64,000 nt of DNA from Parasponia andersonii. Taxonomy: Eukaryota > Streptophyta > Magnoliopsida > Rosales > Cannabaceae. The position numbers and the translations under genes were made by a program. This document shows positions 47,600-59,333 of this stretch, one piece after another. Numbering within the stretch: position 1 is the first letter of the stretch; each line of letters starts with the position of its first letter. The stretch covers positions 645,663 to 709,662 of the forward strand of contig JXTB01000074.1 of assembly GCA_002914805.1 (NCBI GenBank). Direction: 5' to 3'. The notes under the pieces were generated by a model. The model searched no databases and had not been told where the DNA came from. It worked only from the letters and a program-made list of their open reading frames with translations.

Positions 47600-48811
47600 G
47601 TAAAGGCATAAAGTTAGGTAGTGGTTTCTAAAGTTGCTTCCAATCTTCTTTTATCTATTTGGGGTCCTTTAAGTTTGATTTGCATATTGTGAATTTGAGC
47701 TTCTTGCGGTGGTTGGTAAGTTAGCCTGATTCTATTTACTATAGCAGTTCTTGGCATAATGACTCTCCTTGTCACAGAGGTAGCAGGTGTTTGAGCCAAA
47801 GCGACATTCCCCAGGGTGTTTCTTCCCACACTTAAGACATGGTAGAAATTCTAACTTGGCTTTCTTTTGCTGTTGAGGCTCTCCTTTTTGGTACTTTGGC
47901 CACCAAAGTTATTCATTCTCTTCTTTCCACTATAATTATTACGATTGTTAATTGTTGTTGTTATGGTTCTTGTTATGGCTAGACTGGGTCCCAAATCCTC
48001 TTTGGTTATTGTCCTGATTCAGTTTAGCTTGCCCGCATTAGTTCTTCTTTGATTCAAAATAATTTTGTTATTCTTCCTTGGCTTAGGCAAGACTATATTC
48101 TGCTCTGAGTGCCCTTCCTACACATTCTGCAATTGTAGTTAGTGGGTTATCACCACTATCAATGACAATTGCTAATTCAGGGTGAAAAATTTCGAGCATC
48201 CTCCTTACTCGTTCCTCTTCAGTGGGTATCAAATAGGGACACTATCTTGCAAGCTGGTCGAACTTTTGTACAACCTGCATCGGCATACGATTATAGTATT
48301 TCTAGTTGAATTCCTGGATGAAGTCATTCCACGATATTTCTCTGACATATCTTCTCATTTTGACTATCTCCCACCAATATCATGCATCTTTCTTTAGGAC
48401 ATAAGACACACATAACATCTTTTCATGGTCATTAAGGTTCATAAAATCTAGGATGGTTTAGATTGATGACAACTATTCTTCAGTAACCAAAGGATCTGTC
48501 AATCCTTCAAACTCAGCAGAACACATCTTTCTGAAGCGCTCATAAAGTGGTTCTTCGTGCTCCACACGTCGATCAAGTATTACAGATTCTGGTTGTAGTA
48601 CTGGTTCTTCCTTTTGAGGCAGAGATTCTTCATTGTCCACTTGAGGTTCAACATTCTCTTGGTGTTGTTACCGTAGTTGCTCACAAAGGTTCTTCATCTC
48701 CTCTTCTTGATCTTGAAGTTGTTGTTGCAAGTTAGCTACAAGATTACTTAGGTCAGGTGTTTTAGGTGCATTTATTGGACTGACTCGTGGTCTTCCCCTC
48801 CTTTTTGCCAT
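47600..48811 (-). pseudogene. Gypsy gag with zinc knuckle
   Basis: From an ATG at 48811 (MAKRRGRPRVSPINAPKTPD), through a glutamine-rich coiled segment and a capsid-like part ('FEGLTDPL', 'DHEKMLCVSYVLKKDA', 'NDFIQEF'), to a CCHC knuckle around 47755-47860 (CLKCGKKHPGECRFG, then CYLCDKESHYAKNC). This is the particle protein of the Gypsy element. Broken fossil. Confidence 0.85.
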
Positions 48812-49138
48812 TTTTTTGTTTTTATTTGACTCCTATTAGTTCAGAGTATTATTAGTTATCCAACTTTGATTATGAAGAAAAGGATAAATTAAGTAATAAG
48901 ACATACACTGTTTCATAATTATATTAATTCAATAATTAAAGTATAAGATAAGAACATATAAATATTTCTAGTCTACTCTATACTTAATCTCTCATATTGC
49001 TAGGGTTTTCTTCTGGATCCTCTTCTGGGTCCTTTTTGTTGGGAAATTAAGGTTTCAATCTTACTCACTCTTATTTTGAAGATAACAAACATTTGATTTA
49101 GTACTAATGATTTAACTTGAGTATGTAGTGAAATGGTA

Positions 49139-49629
49139 NNNNNNNNNNNNNNNNNNNNNNNNNNNNNNNNNNNNNNNNNNNNNNNNNNNNNNNNNNNNNN
49201 NNNNNNNNNNNNNNNNNNNNNNNNNNNNNNNNNNNNNNNNNNNNNNNNNNNNNNNNNNNNNNNNNNNNNNNNNNNNNNNNNNNNNNNNNNNNNNNNNNNN
49301 NNNNNNNNNNNNNNNNNNNNNNNNNNNNNNNNNNNNNNNNNNNNNNNNNNNNNNNNNNNNNNNNNNNNNNNNNNNNNNNNNNNNNNNNNNNNNNNNNNNN
49401 NNNNNNNNNNNNNNNNNNNNNNNNNNNNNNNNNNNNNNNNNNNNNNNNNNNNNNNNNNNNNNNNNNNNNNNNNNNNNNNNNNNNNNNNNNNNNNNNNNNN
49501 NNNNNNNNNNNNNNNNNNNNNNNNNNNNNNNNNNNNNNNNNNNNNNNNNNNNNNNNNNNNNNNNNNNNNNNNNNNNNNNNNNNNNNNNNNNNNNNNNNNN
49601 NNNNNNNNNNNNNNNNNNNNNNNNNNNNN
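49139..49629. other. Assembly gap (491 N)
   Basis: A run of undetermined bases inside the solo SIRE-like LTR. Frames that span it are artefacts. Gap size may be nominal or estimated. Confidence 1.
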
Positions 49630-49773
49630 TACACTTTCAAATCATATTGAGCCAATCTTAGAGCATTCATTGTGCATTGTTCTCAAATCTCCTAAGCCAA
49701 AATTGTATTAATTACTTTGTGAGGAGAATTTCTGAGTGAGTGTTCATTCTTCTTTATTGAAAAACCATTGATT

Positions 49774-50025
49774 GTGAGGTGAGGTTGGCACCAGATTCAT
49801 AAATAACTCTATTTAGGTGAGGTTGCCACTGGAGTCATAAACAACCTGTGAGTTGGTGAGATTGGCACTATTATCTAAACAATCCGATTTAGGTGAGGTT
49901 ACCACCAGAGTCATAAATAACCCGTGAGTTGGTGAGATTTGCACCATTGTCTAAACAATCCGTATAGGTGAGGTTGTCACCAGAGTCAAAAAAATCTGAG
50001 GTTAGGCGTGATAGAACCAGAGTCA
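49774..50025 (+). repeat. ~38-base tandem array in the SIRE-like LTR
   Basis: About six to seven units of the form GGTGAGGTTGNCACCAGAGTCATAAATAA alternate two subtypes (…CCAGAGTCATAAA… and …CCATTGTCTAAACAATCCG…). The related LTR at 31227-32573 has only about three units, so the array has expanded or contracted between family members. Confidence 0.8.
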
Positions 50026-50438
50026 AGACTATTGTAAAGGCTAGGGTGTGCCTAAGAATAATTCACTCCGTTTGTAAAAGGGTCGGTCAAGCCCACAATC
50101 TTGATCCGATAGTGGAAGCTCAAAGCAAGTTGCCGAGGGCCGGGGACATAGGCAAACCGTCGTGTTTGTCGAAGCTCGTAAAAACCGAGTTTGCACTTTC
50201 TCTATCCCTACACTCTTTACTTTATTGCAAGCTAATTAATTGAGTATTTAATATTTAGTGTGCTTAATATACTTGCTATTATTGCTTTATGTTTGACATC
50301 ATTGTTGATTTAGCTAAAAAGTTTTAAAATAGTGGTCTATGGTTTTGAATAGTTGAAAAGTTTGTTAAAAAGTTTTAAAACCTAATTCACCCCCCTTCTT
50401 AGGTTGTTAATCTTAGGCTAATAATAGCTAACACTTTT

Positions 50439-51290
50439 CAGAGTCTTCCTCATTGTCATTAGTGTGTCCTTGTCCGGTGGGCATGGTCCTCTCTGTATCT
50501 ATTTGTGGTCGTACCCTTCTTTGCTCTTCTTCAGGGTTTCCTTGTTGAAAAGATGTTCTTATGGTATTCCTGCGAGATGATCATTTAGTCATACTCTGTT
50601 CCATTTCCCTTTAATATTCCTCTTCCCTATGAACTAATGCATTCAAGATATATATCTATAAGTGGATTATGTTTGTGTGTTCGAATATGACTTGGTATTC
50701 TATTCCAATAGGTCATAAGCAATATACTATTAGGCATCTCAAAGGGAATAGGTAAACTTCTTCCTCAGAAAAACAGATGTTATATTCTTTTATAGATTCG
50801 CCTGGCCGGGATTCCCATCTATTTTTCACAAAGTCAAAAGCTCATTCTTGTAATTGGGTCTCTACTGTTGGGATCTCTATCGGATTGTTACGGTGTTCTA
50901 TTTTTGAAAAGCGTGCTATGATTAATCTGTAGAATATTTCCTAACTCATATTGCCTACTATGTGTCTTGATGCTCGCCACCATGCTTGAGCATTATTTTG
51001 TAGTTACATGAGTGTAAGAGTAGTCCATTTATACTCCTGGATACGACATGCTTATAAAAGTTGTTTCGTTTCCTGAAGCCAACTAGCATAGTGGTCCTAA
51101 TACTTCCGGTGTAGATTCTCCCAAGTAGTATAGTGGTCATCTTGCTGTAAAGGTAGCCACTGCTATTACTCCAAAAGGTTGAGATCGGGCAATCTCTTGG
51201 TCCATTGGAATGTCGATTATCGGGGCGTCCATTACTACTACATAATACATTCTTTAGGTTAAATAATATACTAAGCAAAAATTCTACTTA
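50439..51290 (-). pseudogene. Extra coding-like stretch upstream of gag in the Gypsy element
   Basis: Between the primer site and gag the minus strand has coding-like sequence. It includes a start-like MDAPIIDIPMDQEIARSQPF, a gag-reminiscent 'QAWWRASRHIV' word, and a very acidic, proline-rich end that continues to about 48990 on the other side of the solo LTR. It precedes gag rather than being part of it. Known Gypsy families with an additional upstream frame exist (Ogre, for example), but I do not recognise this one. It may be a second, divergent gag-like gene. Fossil. Confidence 0.4.
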
Positions 51291-51344
51291 CTTGTGTTGT
51301 TTGAAACCTTGCAGAGGGATACGAGGTAGGATGGTAGGATACCC

Positions 51345-51356
51345 GCTCTGATACCA
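51345..51356 (-). promoter_or_regulatory. Primer-binding site of the Gypsy element
   Basis: The minus strand reads TGGTATCAGAGC, an exact match to the initiator tRNA-Met complement, two bases inside the LTR edge at 51359. It fixes orientation. Confidence 0.9.
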
Positions 51357-51358
51357 AC

Positions 51359-54300
51359 TGTAACAACCTGACTTTTCGGATCGTGAACTACTTATCTTCT
51401 TAGCTTACATAGTTAAAAAGAGAAATTTAGATGCTGAAAATTTGTGACAATTTTTTTTTATGCTTTTATTTCTTTTTAAGAGATATATATTCATAACTAA
51501 CTATTTACTTAAATTTTGAAAATAAGTAAAATGCTTCTCAATGGTTAAGTATCCTTTATTATAATTTAATAATAATCTTTTTATTAAGGTGATTTAAATA
51601 TTGTGTAACCATAAAGAGCTCCTAGGTGAGGAGGGAGGTCATATACGGACCACTTAAGTCTCAAGCTCTCTTTAGATTGTTTAGGTCTTTTTGACAGTAC
51701 CCCTTGTGTTTTGTATTTATTTAAATCAAAAACTTTTCTCTTTAAGATCTTTTGAAAAACATTTGTTTAAATTCTATTCAATCGAAATACATTTTCAAGT
51801 TCAATTTAATAAGACCATGCATTACGAAATAAAATGCCAAGTTATAAGTACGTTTTCAAATAACATCAAGCTTATATAATTGAAATCATTTAGCTCATAA
51901 TAAGAACATATAGCTTATATATGGAAGTAATTTTGATGGCGGTATTCCATTACCTGTGCCTCGCATTCATCCCCGCCTCGATTCCAGCTAACCTATCAAT
52001 CAAATCAAAGGTTTCATTCCTTTGGCACCTATAGTATAGATACTCATAAAATGTGAGCTTTCGCTCGGCACGTACAATATAATTCTCACAAAATATTTTT
52101 CTTATAAACAAAAATCTTTTATGAAAGTCCGATTATGCTGTTTTATGAAATAATTACTTTATGTTTTATTATAAGATATTGTATCATAATTTTATCTCAT
52201 TCTTGATCGTAAAGTCCTTTATCTTTCTTATGGGCTCTGGTGTACACAACGAGTGCACACTACCGAATGGGAAACCAGGGGAGCGACCCAATTGAAAACA
52301 CCCACAGTCATAGTCTTAACATACTTTTTCTTGGGAATTCTTGCTTAGCGGAGGTCAGTCTTATTTTTCCTCGGATATCCTCACCTAGTGGAGGTTGGTA
52401 CGACACTTTTAAATTCTTTATCTTATTTAGTCTTCTCTTATCATGAGTGGGTATGTTTCAACAACAAGCCAAAAGTTATATTCTATTATCATATCATTTC
52501 CTTTGTTAAAGTATGCTAAGGTATTTTTTACATGATAATATTTTAAAGTAAGCATACATCATTTTTATAGCATAGGAAATTTATTTTTATAAGCATACAT
52601 TATACATAAGCCATACAATAGTAATATAAAGGCAATTTAACACACGAAACAATTTCAAATATATCATATTACAAACATGAAATATTTTCAAACCATCCAA
52701 GCAATAGGTGAAATTGTACTTACCTCGTAATATGATTGTTCTAGTTCCACTTGTTAATTACGTACGTCTAGGTCTAAGTTTTGTCCTGATGTATGCATAC
52801 TCTATTTGTTAAAGTAATTTAAAGTGGCCTTATACTTTTTTTAAAAAAACTTATAATTACTTAGTGGACTTAAAACATTTAAGACTCAGTGTTGATCAAA
52901 CATAAAACTTCACATTTGAGAAACAATGTCATGTTATATTCATTGACTAATTTATACTTTCAACTTAGATGGATGAGATTTAATTTTCCTTAACCTTGAT
53001 CATAGTGATCTTTTTGATCTATCAATAATTTGATTTTTGTTTTGATTAATATCATCTTAAATCAGTTAAATTTCCTTGATTATATTTCTTTTCATCAAAT
53101 ACTTTGAATTATTCTTGATTAATTTTTTTATTTTTAATTAAGGGTCATAATATGATAAGTGAGTCAAACACAATAATAGCTACACAAATTTAAAATCTAA
53201 AATCATATTTAGACTAAATATTATTAGGCATTGATCGCGCTTTTTAGGCCTATTACTAAACTTAGGCAAAATATAATTAGAAGTATACATTATTTATTTC
53301 CTACAATTAATTTCATGTCTTAAATTTAAGTAAATCTTTTCTTATCTCAATTAGAGATCTAAAGTAAAGTTTTCTATTTATTCTTATACCAAATTTCGAA
53401 CCCAAAATTTCAAGTTTTATAATTTATATTTTTGCCAATAATCTTAAGATTTCTAACAATTATGCCCTCCAATGGTAAATATTGAGTTATAGCTATTTTT
53501 TTGTTAAAGATTCTTCCTTTATTTACTTTTACACTTTAATATGGTCTTAAAACTGCCTAAAATATCTTTCTCTCATATTTGACCCGTATTTTATCAAAAT
53601 TATATTTTTCACTCAAATACTCAAAGTTTTGGCATTTTAGTCCTTTCAACTTTTGAGCCAACATCTTTGATTTTTGGAAAGTATTTTTAAAGGGAAAAAT
53701 CTGTTCATAAGGATCTAAGTCTAAATCATTATGCTTGGTTCATTTTCATCTATATTTTATTTTAGGAGCTTACACTTAAAAATCTTCCACTTTTTGTGTT
53801 TAATCATTTTGATTTTACTATTATTATTATTATTTAGCCTTTATTATTATGAAGTATTCATATTTAGAGACTTAAGAAATCAACAAAATAAGTCTAAATG
53901 TAATATAAATTATATAACATCTAAAATAGATCAAATATGTTATAACCCATTTATTCTTTTACAGAATCTATTTAAACACATAACAAACAAGGTGAGGGAA
54001 TATTTACCTTCCAAGCTTAAATCATTATTCTTACGTCTCCACCACAAAACTAGGCACTCTATTCTCTTGATTATAATTCTTAATTTCTAGAGACAATGGG
54101 TAAAATATTATAGCTTTTGTGGATTTGGAAGAAAGTGAGGTAGAAAGAGTTTTTTTTTTTTTTTTTGTTTTTTGAGAAAGGATAATTAGAAAAATGAAGA
54201 TAGTTTTAGCTAAGTAATTAGAATGTTACGTATGAATTTGAATTGCCAAACGAAGGATGTATATATAGGCTATCCATAGGAGGTATCCAATAATACACAC

Positions 54301-55190
54301 TTTCACGTTCCATCAAATAATCCAAGTACCATTATTACCAATTTCTTAATATATCTTCTTTTCCTACTCCATTACCTTATCTTTTACTTTATTTTTCACT
54401 CATCCATTACTTTTGTCTCTAATCTTTCTTTTTTTTCAATTATTTGGAATCCAATATCACTAGCTCCCAAAGAAAGTCTCCACTATATTAATCATTTTCA
54501 TATCTTTTGAATTATTTTGGAAAAAAAGTAATTAATTAGTTTTGTCTATGTCTTCCACTTTGAATTATGGCCATTAATTTCCAAAGAACATTTCCATTAT
54601 CATTTTTCTTTTTCCTATCTTTTGAATTATTTTAGAGACAAATGCTATGAATTAGTTTTGTCTATATTTTTTCTTTTTAGAATTAGGTACTGACTTTATC
54701 CTGTTCCTTTTCTACTCCAATAATTTAAAGTTATTACCTTCCTAAGGTAGAACTTTACTACTCTTAATCTTTTTCTACAACTTATTTTCCACCCTTAGAT
54801 TGATTTGTTTACTTAATTCTTTGTATACTTATATCCTAGCCATTCAAATTATAGCATAATATTATTTTGGTACAACCATTAACTTTAGGTTATAAAATGT
54901 AATAATTTTTCAATGTGACATAAACATATCATATTCTTAATTAGATTATATTGATATACATAATATAATCATTGTAAAATCAATTTATTATTAAGGAAAA
55001 CTAACGTAGAATTTCTATGTTAAAACAAGGAATAACTATGGTTTTCTCATGTAATAAAATTTAACATTAAAATAATACTACACACATAATTTCAAGTATT
55101 TATGAATGTAAACTTATTAAAATTCGACACTAAATTTATTAATAATAATTCTACTAACATTGCAAGTCTATGAATTCCTAAGGAGTTGCA
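51359..55190 (-). repeat. 5' LTR of the Gypsy element
   Basis: Plus-strand start TGTAACAACCTGAC, end AGGAGTTGCA, 3.83 kb, directly followed by the GACCA target copy. Aligned with the left LTR over most of its length and, more weakly, with the solo LTR at 56098-59651. Very long for a plant Gypsy LTR, and non-coding. Confidence 0.87.
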
Positions 55191-55389
55191 GACCAAGCTA
55201 CCGGAACTCGAAGATGAAACTAGCAACCGTGGAGTCTCAACCATCGTCTACAATATTTATTGCGAGCATCTAAACTTTGACTTTATTTTTTCGGGCTTTG
55301 ATATTGCATCTTTGGTTGAAGGCTGGAGAGAAGATAATGCGAAAAAGGCTACTGAGGATTTTGAGGATAATGGTGCAGAGGATGATTAG
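55191..55389 (+). pseudogene. Antisense extra ORF of the Tat element, last piece
   Basis: A plus-strand open stretch to the stop at 55387-55389, containing 'KLPELEDETSNRG', 'CEHLNFDFIFSGFDIASLVE' and an acidic end 'EDFEDNGAEDD'. A hydrophobic/aromatic patch followed by an acidic tail is the usual C-terminus of PF04195-like plant proteins. It begins at the right GACCA target copy of the Gypsy insertion. Its 3' end faces the 3' end of the Tat pol (stop at 56025), i.e. convergent. Confidence 0.5.
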
Positions 55390-56024
55390 AAATTTCACCC
55401 CTATAATATATATTTATTTATAGGTAACTTTTTATTTTATTGGAACAATATGGGCTTGTCCCATCATTTTGTAATTACTTTGCTCGCACATGGATGTGAG
55501 TTTAAATTTATAACAATTTCTACTTATCAAATTTTTATTCCTACAAAATATTAAGTGAAAGTAAAAATATATGTAGAATAATAATATAAATGCATAATGT
55601 AACCAAGTAGTCAGTCATAAAGTGACTGATCAGTATGCTATTGCAGTTTGAATCTAATAACTTAAAACGAGTTTTAAGTACTAGGATAGATTAAGTCAAT
55701 TATGAAAAGCAACGAGCATGAGTGATGCAAACTCAATATTTGTTTTTCAATAGTTCTATGTCAAAATAGAATGAATAGCAATATATCACATCGAACTATG
55801 AACATCGTGTTTAGTCACTTATTTATTCGAGGAGGGATATCATGTAATGCGACATGCTAAGGTACTATAAAAGACGAACCGATAGAATGAAGAAATAACG
55901 TGTACAAGACAATAGTTGAAGAAATAATGCCTTTATTGATAAATTGGAATGATGAATAACACAAGATTTTCCTTCCAGTTCGTTGAAGCTATGAGAAGAT
56001 ACAAAGTTATATGAAGATTATGAC
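55390..56024. other. Spacer between the antisense gene and the Tat pol
   Basis: Non-coding. The first ~170 bases look like a 3' untranslated region of the antisense gene (T-rich, TTTTGTAATTACTTTG). The rest is the convergent 3' region of pol. I see no clear polypurine tract or LTR here, which supports the view that the element continues to the left. Confidence 0.45.
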
Positions 56025-59000
56025 TTATTGATAATAATGAAGAAGCTTTTCCACGTTCCAAGTATGATCGATCTTCTATCCTCCTCAAGCTAGTTTATGT
56101 AACAACATGACTTTGTTTTAAGACCGATATTTATGTATGTTTGTAACTTATTTATGTTCTTTTTTAGGTGATAAACTTGAACTATGAAAATTCATGACAA
56201 TTTTTTTTATTTACGTATTCTTCTAAAAAAAAACTCAAGACAGTTAACCAATTATTCCAAATATCATACTAAGAAATTTAGACAAACCATTGAAGAAAAT
56301 ATTATATTTTTTATAAGGTTTAAATAATACGCAACTTAAAAGGCTTCCAGGTAAGGAAGGAGGTCACAAGTGGACCTCTTAAATCCTAAGCTCTCCTTAG
56401 ACGGGTTTAAGTCTTTTTGACAAAGCCCATTTAGTTTTATATTTATTCAAATCAAATTATTAGATGCTAAAAAAATATTTATTTAAGAATGTTTAAGTAT
56501 TGAAAATATTCTTCAAAATAGTGTATGATATTCTATAAAGGGATATTTAAATAAAATTGGTCATATTGTATATAGCGAAATAATTACTTAATCTTAGAGG
56601 CATAGTTAATCTTAAAATTAAATTTTTATATTTAAATATATCGTCTCGATATTAACTTAAGGAGATATAGGACTTAATCTTATATATTTAAATAAACTAT
56701 CTTATTTAAAGTGAAAAAAATATATACAGAATTTATTGTGGAGGTATCTCAAAACCTGTGCCTCGCATCTATCTATGCCTCGATTCTGGTCAACTGATCA
56801 TTCAAAACAAAGGTTGTTTACTTTTATACCTACAATATGGACATTTACACTATGTGAACTTTTACTCAGTAAGTACAATTCAACTCACAAAATATTTCAT
56901 ACGAATAGCATTTTATGAAAGTTCAATTTTTGTGTCTTTATGTTATCTTTCAACTTATATCTTATAAAGAAATCATTTATCACATATATTATCTTAAATT
57001 TTTTTTATCTTTCTTATGGGCCCTTGTGTACGTACCGAATATGTACTTATTGACTGGGAATCATGGGAACAACCCTACTGAAATACTAATGGTCATAAAC
57101 TTAATATATTTTCCTCGGGAATCCTCACCTAGTGGATGTCGTTCTTATCTTCCTTTAGAAATCCTCATTTAGCAGAGGTTGGTACGACACCTTTATATTC
57201 TAATATTTTTCTTAGTCTCCTCTTTAATATTAATGGTTTTACTATATTTTAAACCCAAACTTTATATTTCATGGTCTTGATACTTCCTTTAAGTGAAGCA
57301 TATCTATCAAGTTATGAATAATACTGTAAAGTAAATTTGTCTCATCTTAATATCATAGGAGGTATGTATAATCATAGGTACATATACAAGAAAAACAAAA
57401 CATCTCTTATTCAGGCGAAATATCATCTTTAATCATTTCAAATATTCTTTTATAAAATAGAACATACTTTTAAAACTATCCATGTTATAGGAAAGATTGT
57501 ACTTTCTTTAAGACCTTAGAAAATGTTCTTTGTACTTGCAGTGAAATACCACACACTTAACTTTGTCGCAATTACCTGCCTCTTCTTTATCCTTTTTATT
57601 TATTATTCATACATTAATATTTATTTTATATGTAAACATATGCTATCATTGGTCATGTCAAATTTATTTTATATGTTTGGAAACATCCACAATATAAATC
57701 CTAAAATAATATTTCATATTGAAATTGTAGAATTTTGGTGTGTAATGCATACTTAAAGAATTCCACATTATAGTACATAATTCTATTCTTTCTAAAAATT
57801 TACATGAATCTATTTGAAATAAAAATAAATCTAAGGATTGAAGTTTATAATTTAGAAATAATACTTATCACCATTTATTTCCAATTTAGAATTTGTAACA
57901 AAATTGTTAAAGCTGCGAATAAACGAAAATCATTGAATTTTTTAGAAATATTTTATAAATCAAACAAACTCAAAATCTTAAAAGCACAATCATTAATATA
58001 TTATAATTTATGTACAATATTTGGAAATTCTAAAATAGATCATTTTATAGCAATTTAATCACTTGTAATTATACCTTCGAATTTATTTCAGTATTTTAAA
58101 ATATTAAAATATTGTGTATTCCGAAAATTATAATAAATTTTATAGACATCCAAAAATTAGGAAACTTTCCAAAAAGGATCTTGACATATATATGAACTTG
58201 TATTTAAAATTTCAACTAAAAATAAAAATATCTTTTCTTTGAAATCATGGAACTAATTATATAAAATATGTTTTATAACTTTTCTTAACTAATGACTAAC
58301 TTGTGTTTAATGATTTTTATAAAATTATGAGAGTAGGGTATAAAAGTGAAACTTTCCAGAAATTAAGTATGGATATAGAAATAATTTACAAAACAATTTC
58401 AGACCTTAATAAGATTTTTAACTCTATTTATCATAGATTGATTTTGAACCTAAGTACAATAAAACATACAAATATTGAAAGACTAAGAGTTCTAAGAATT
58501 ACTTTTTTTTTTTCCCCTTGAAACTTGAAAAACTCTAAGTGGAAACTCTTGAAATCAAAATGGATGAATAGAAACTTTGAGAGAGAGATGAAAGAAAACA
58601 ATTGAAGGAACTTGATTGTGTTTACAAAAGAATGCCCTATTTATAGGATAATTATGTACATAAAATATAATTAATAATTAATTTTAAAAAAATATTAATA
58701 ATAATCACCATTTACCTAACTTTGTTTTTTATAATTTTTTATCTTTTTATCATGCAATTAAATTAATTTTATTAACCTAATTATACATCATCCACTTAAA
58801 AAAATAGTGTATTATCTTATCATATTTACATTTAATATCCATAAAATCTACATAATAGATAGACCATTCAAATAATTAATGTATGATTACACAACTTACC
58901 TAATTTTTGTTTTGTTTTCTAATATAATTAATAAATTTCTTTTAGTTTAATGATGATAATATATAGATAAAATATATTAATGGTCTTTTATGTCATTTTC

Positions 59001-59077
59001 CATTCTTATAAGTGAATTGATGAATGTATACACACATTATTAAAATATATTAATGGCTACACCATCAATTCTTCTTT

Positions 59078-59080
<3 letters not shown>

Positions 59081-59111
<31 letters not shown>
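59081..59111. repeat. (TA)n microsatellite
   Basis: About 15 TA units inside the solo Gypsy LTR. Confidence 0.9.
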
Positions 59112-59113
<2 letters not shown>

Positions 59114-59162
59114 CTTGTGACTTTTTAACTTATTATTTGAGCTTGAAATACTTATTTCAACT

Positions 59163-59333
59163 TGGGCTCTCCTATTACCTATTGGGCCAAGATAAATGAT
59201 ATTGGGCTAAAGGATCAAAACCCAATGATAATTACAAATAAGAATACTAATAATTTCAAATTTGAACTTTCCTAATACCTATTGGGCCAAGATAAATGAT
59301 TATTGGACTAAAACAATTTAGGACCCAATTGTA
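59163..59333. repeat. ~100-base duplication inside the solo Gypsy LTR
   Basis: The word ACCTATTGGGCCAAGATAAA occurs at 59177 and 59277 with similar flanks (TTGGGCTCTCCTATT / TTGAACTTTCCTAAT before, a (T)ATTGG(G/A)CTAAA word after). This is a tandem repeat in what would be the U3 part of the LTR, where enhancer-like repeats are common. Confidence 0.75.

Larger units (their letters stand above)
49037..50433 (+). mobile_element. Solo SIRE-like Copia LTR inserted in the Gypsy element
   Basis: TGTTGGGAAATTAAG…AGCTAACA, flanked by a perfect CTTTT duplication (49032-49036 and 50434-50438). No internal region is present, so this is a solo LTR left by recombination. The tail has the SIRE/Maximus signature CTAATTCACCCCCCTTCTTAGG. 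It lies between the extra coding-like stretch and gag of the Gypsy element. The assembly gap falls inside it, so its true length is uncertain. Confidence 0.88.
42896..55190 (-). mobile_element. Ty3/Gypsy LTR retrotransposon fossil with ~3.8-kb LTRs
   Basis: A 12.3-kb minus-strand element flanked by a perfect 5-base duplication GACCA (42891-42895 and 55191-55195) and inserted in the antisense gene of the Tat element. Parts from right to left: 5' LTR 51359-55190, primer-binding site, an extra coding-like stretch, gag with zinc knuckle, protease, reverse transcriptase, 3' LTR 42896-46264. RNase H and integrase are not seen, so the copy is broken and could not move by itself. The LTRs differ by roughly 8-12% by eye, an old insertion. 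It carries a solo SIRE-like LTR. RT words fit the chromovirus side of Gypsy, but without integrase the lineage stays open. Confidence 0.9.

Noticed and set aside
49104-49711. Frames of 177-192 residues spanning 49.1-49.7 kb
   Set aside because: They consist almost entirely of undetermined bases in the assembly gap.
49774-50025. Regularly spaced repeats suggestive of a CRISPR array
   Set aside because: Units are contiguous and degenerate with no unique spacers, lie in a plant LTR, and are shared with another LTR copy.
53731-54090. 119-residue Leu/Ile/Phe-rich plus-strand frame
   Set aside because: AT-rich LTR sequence. The frame is not preserved in the partner LTR and has no motif.
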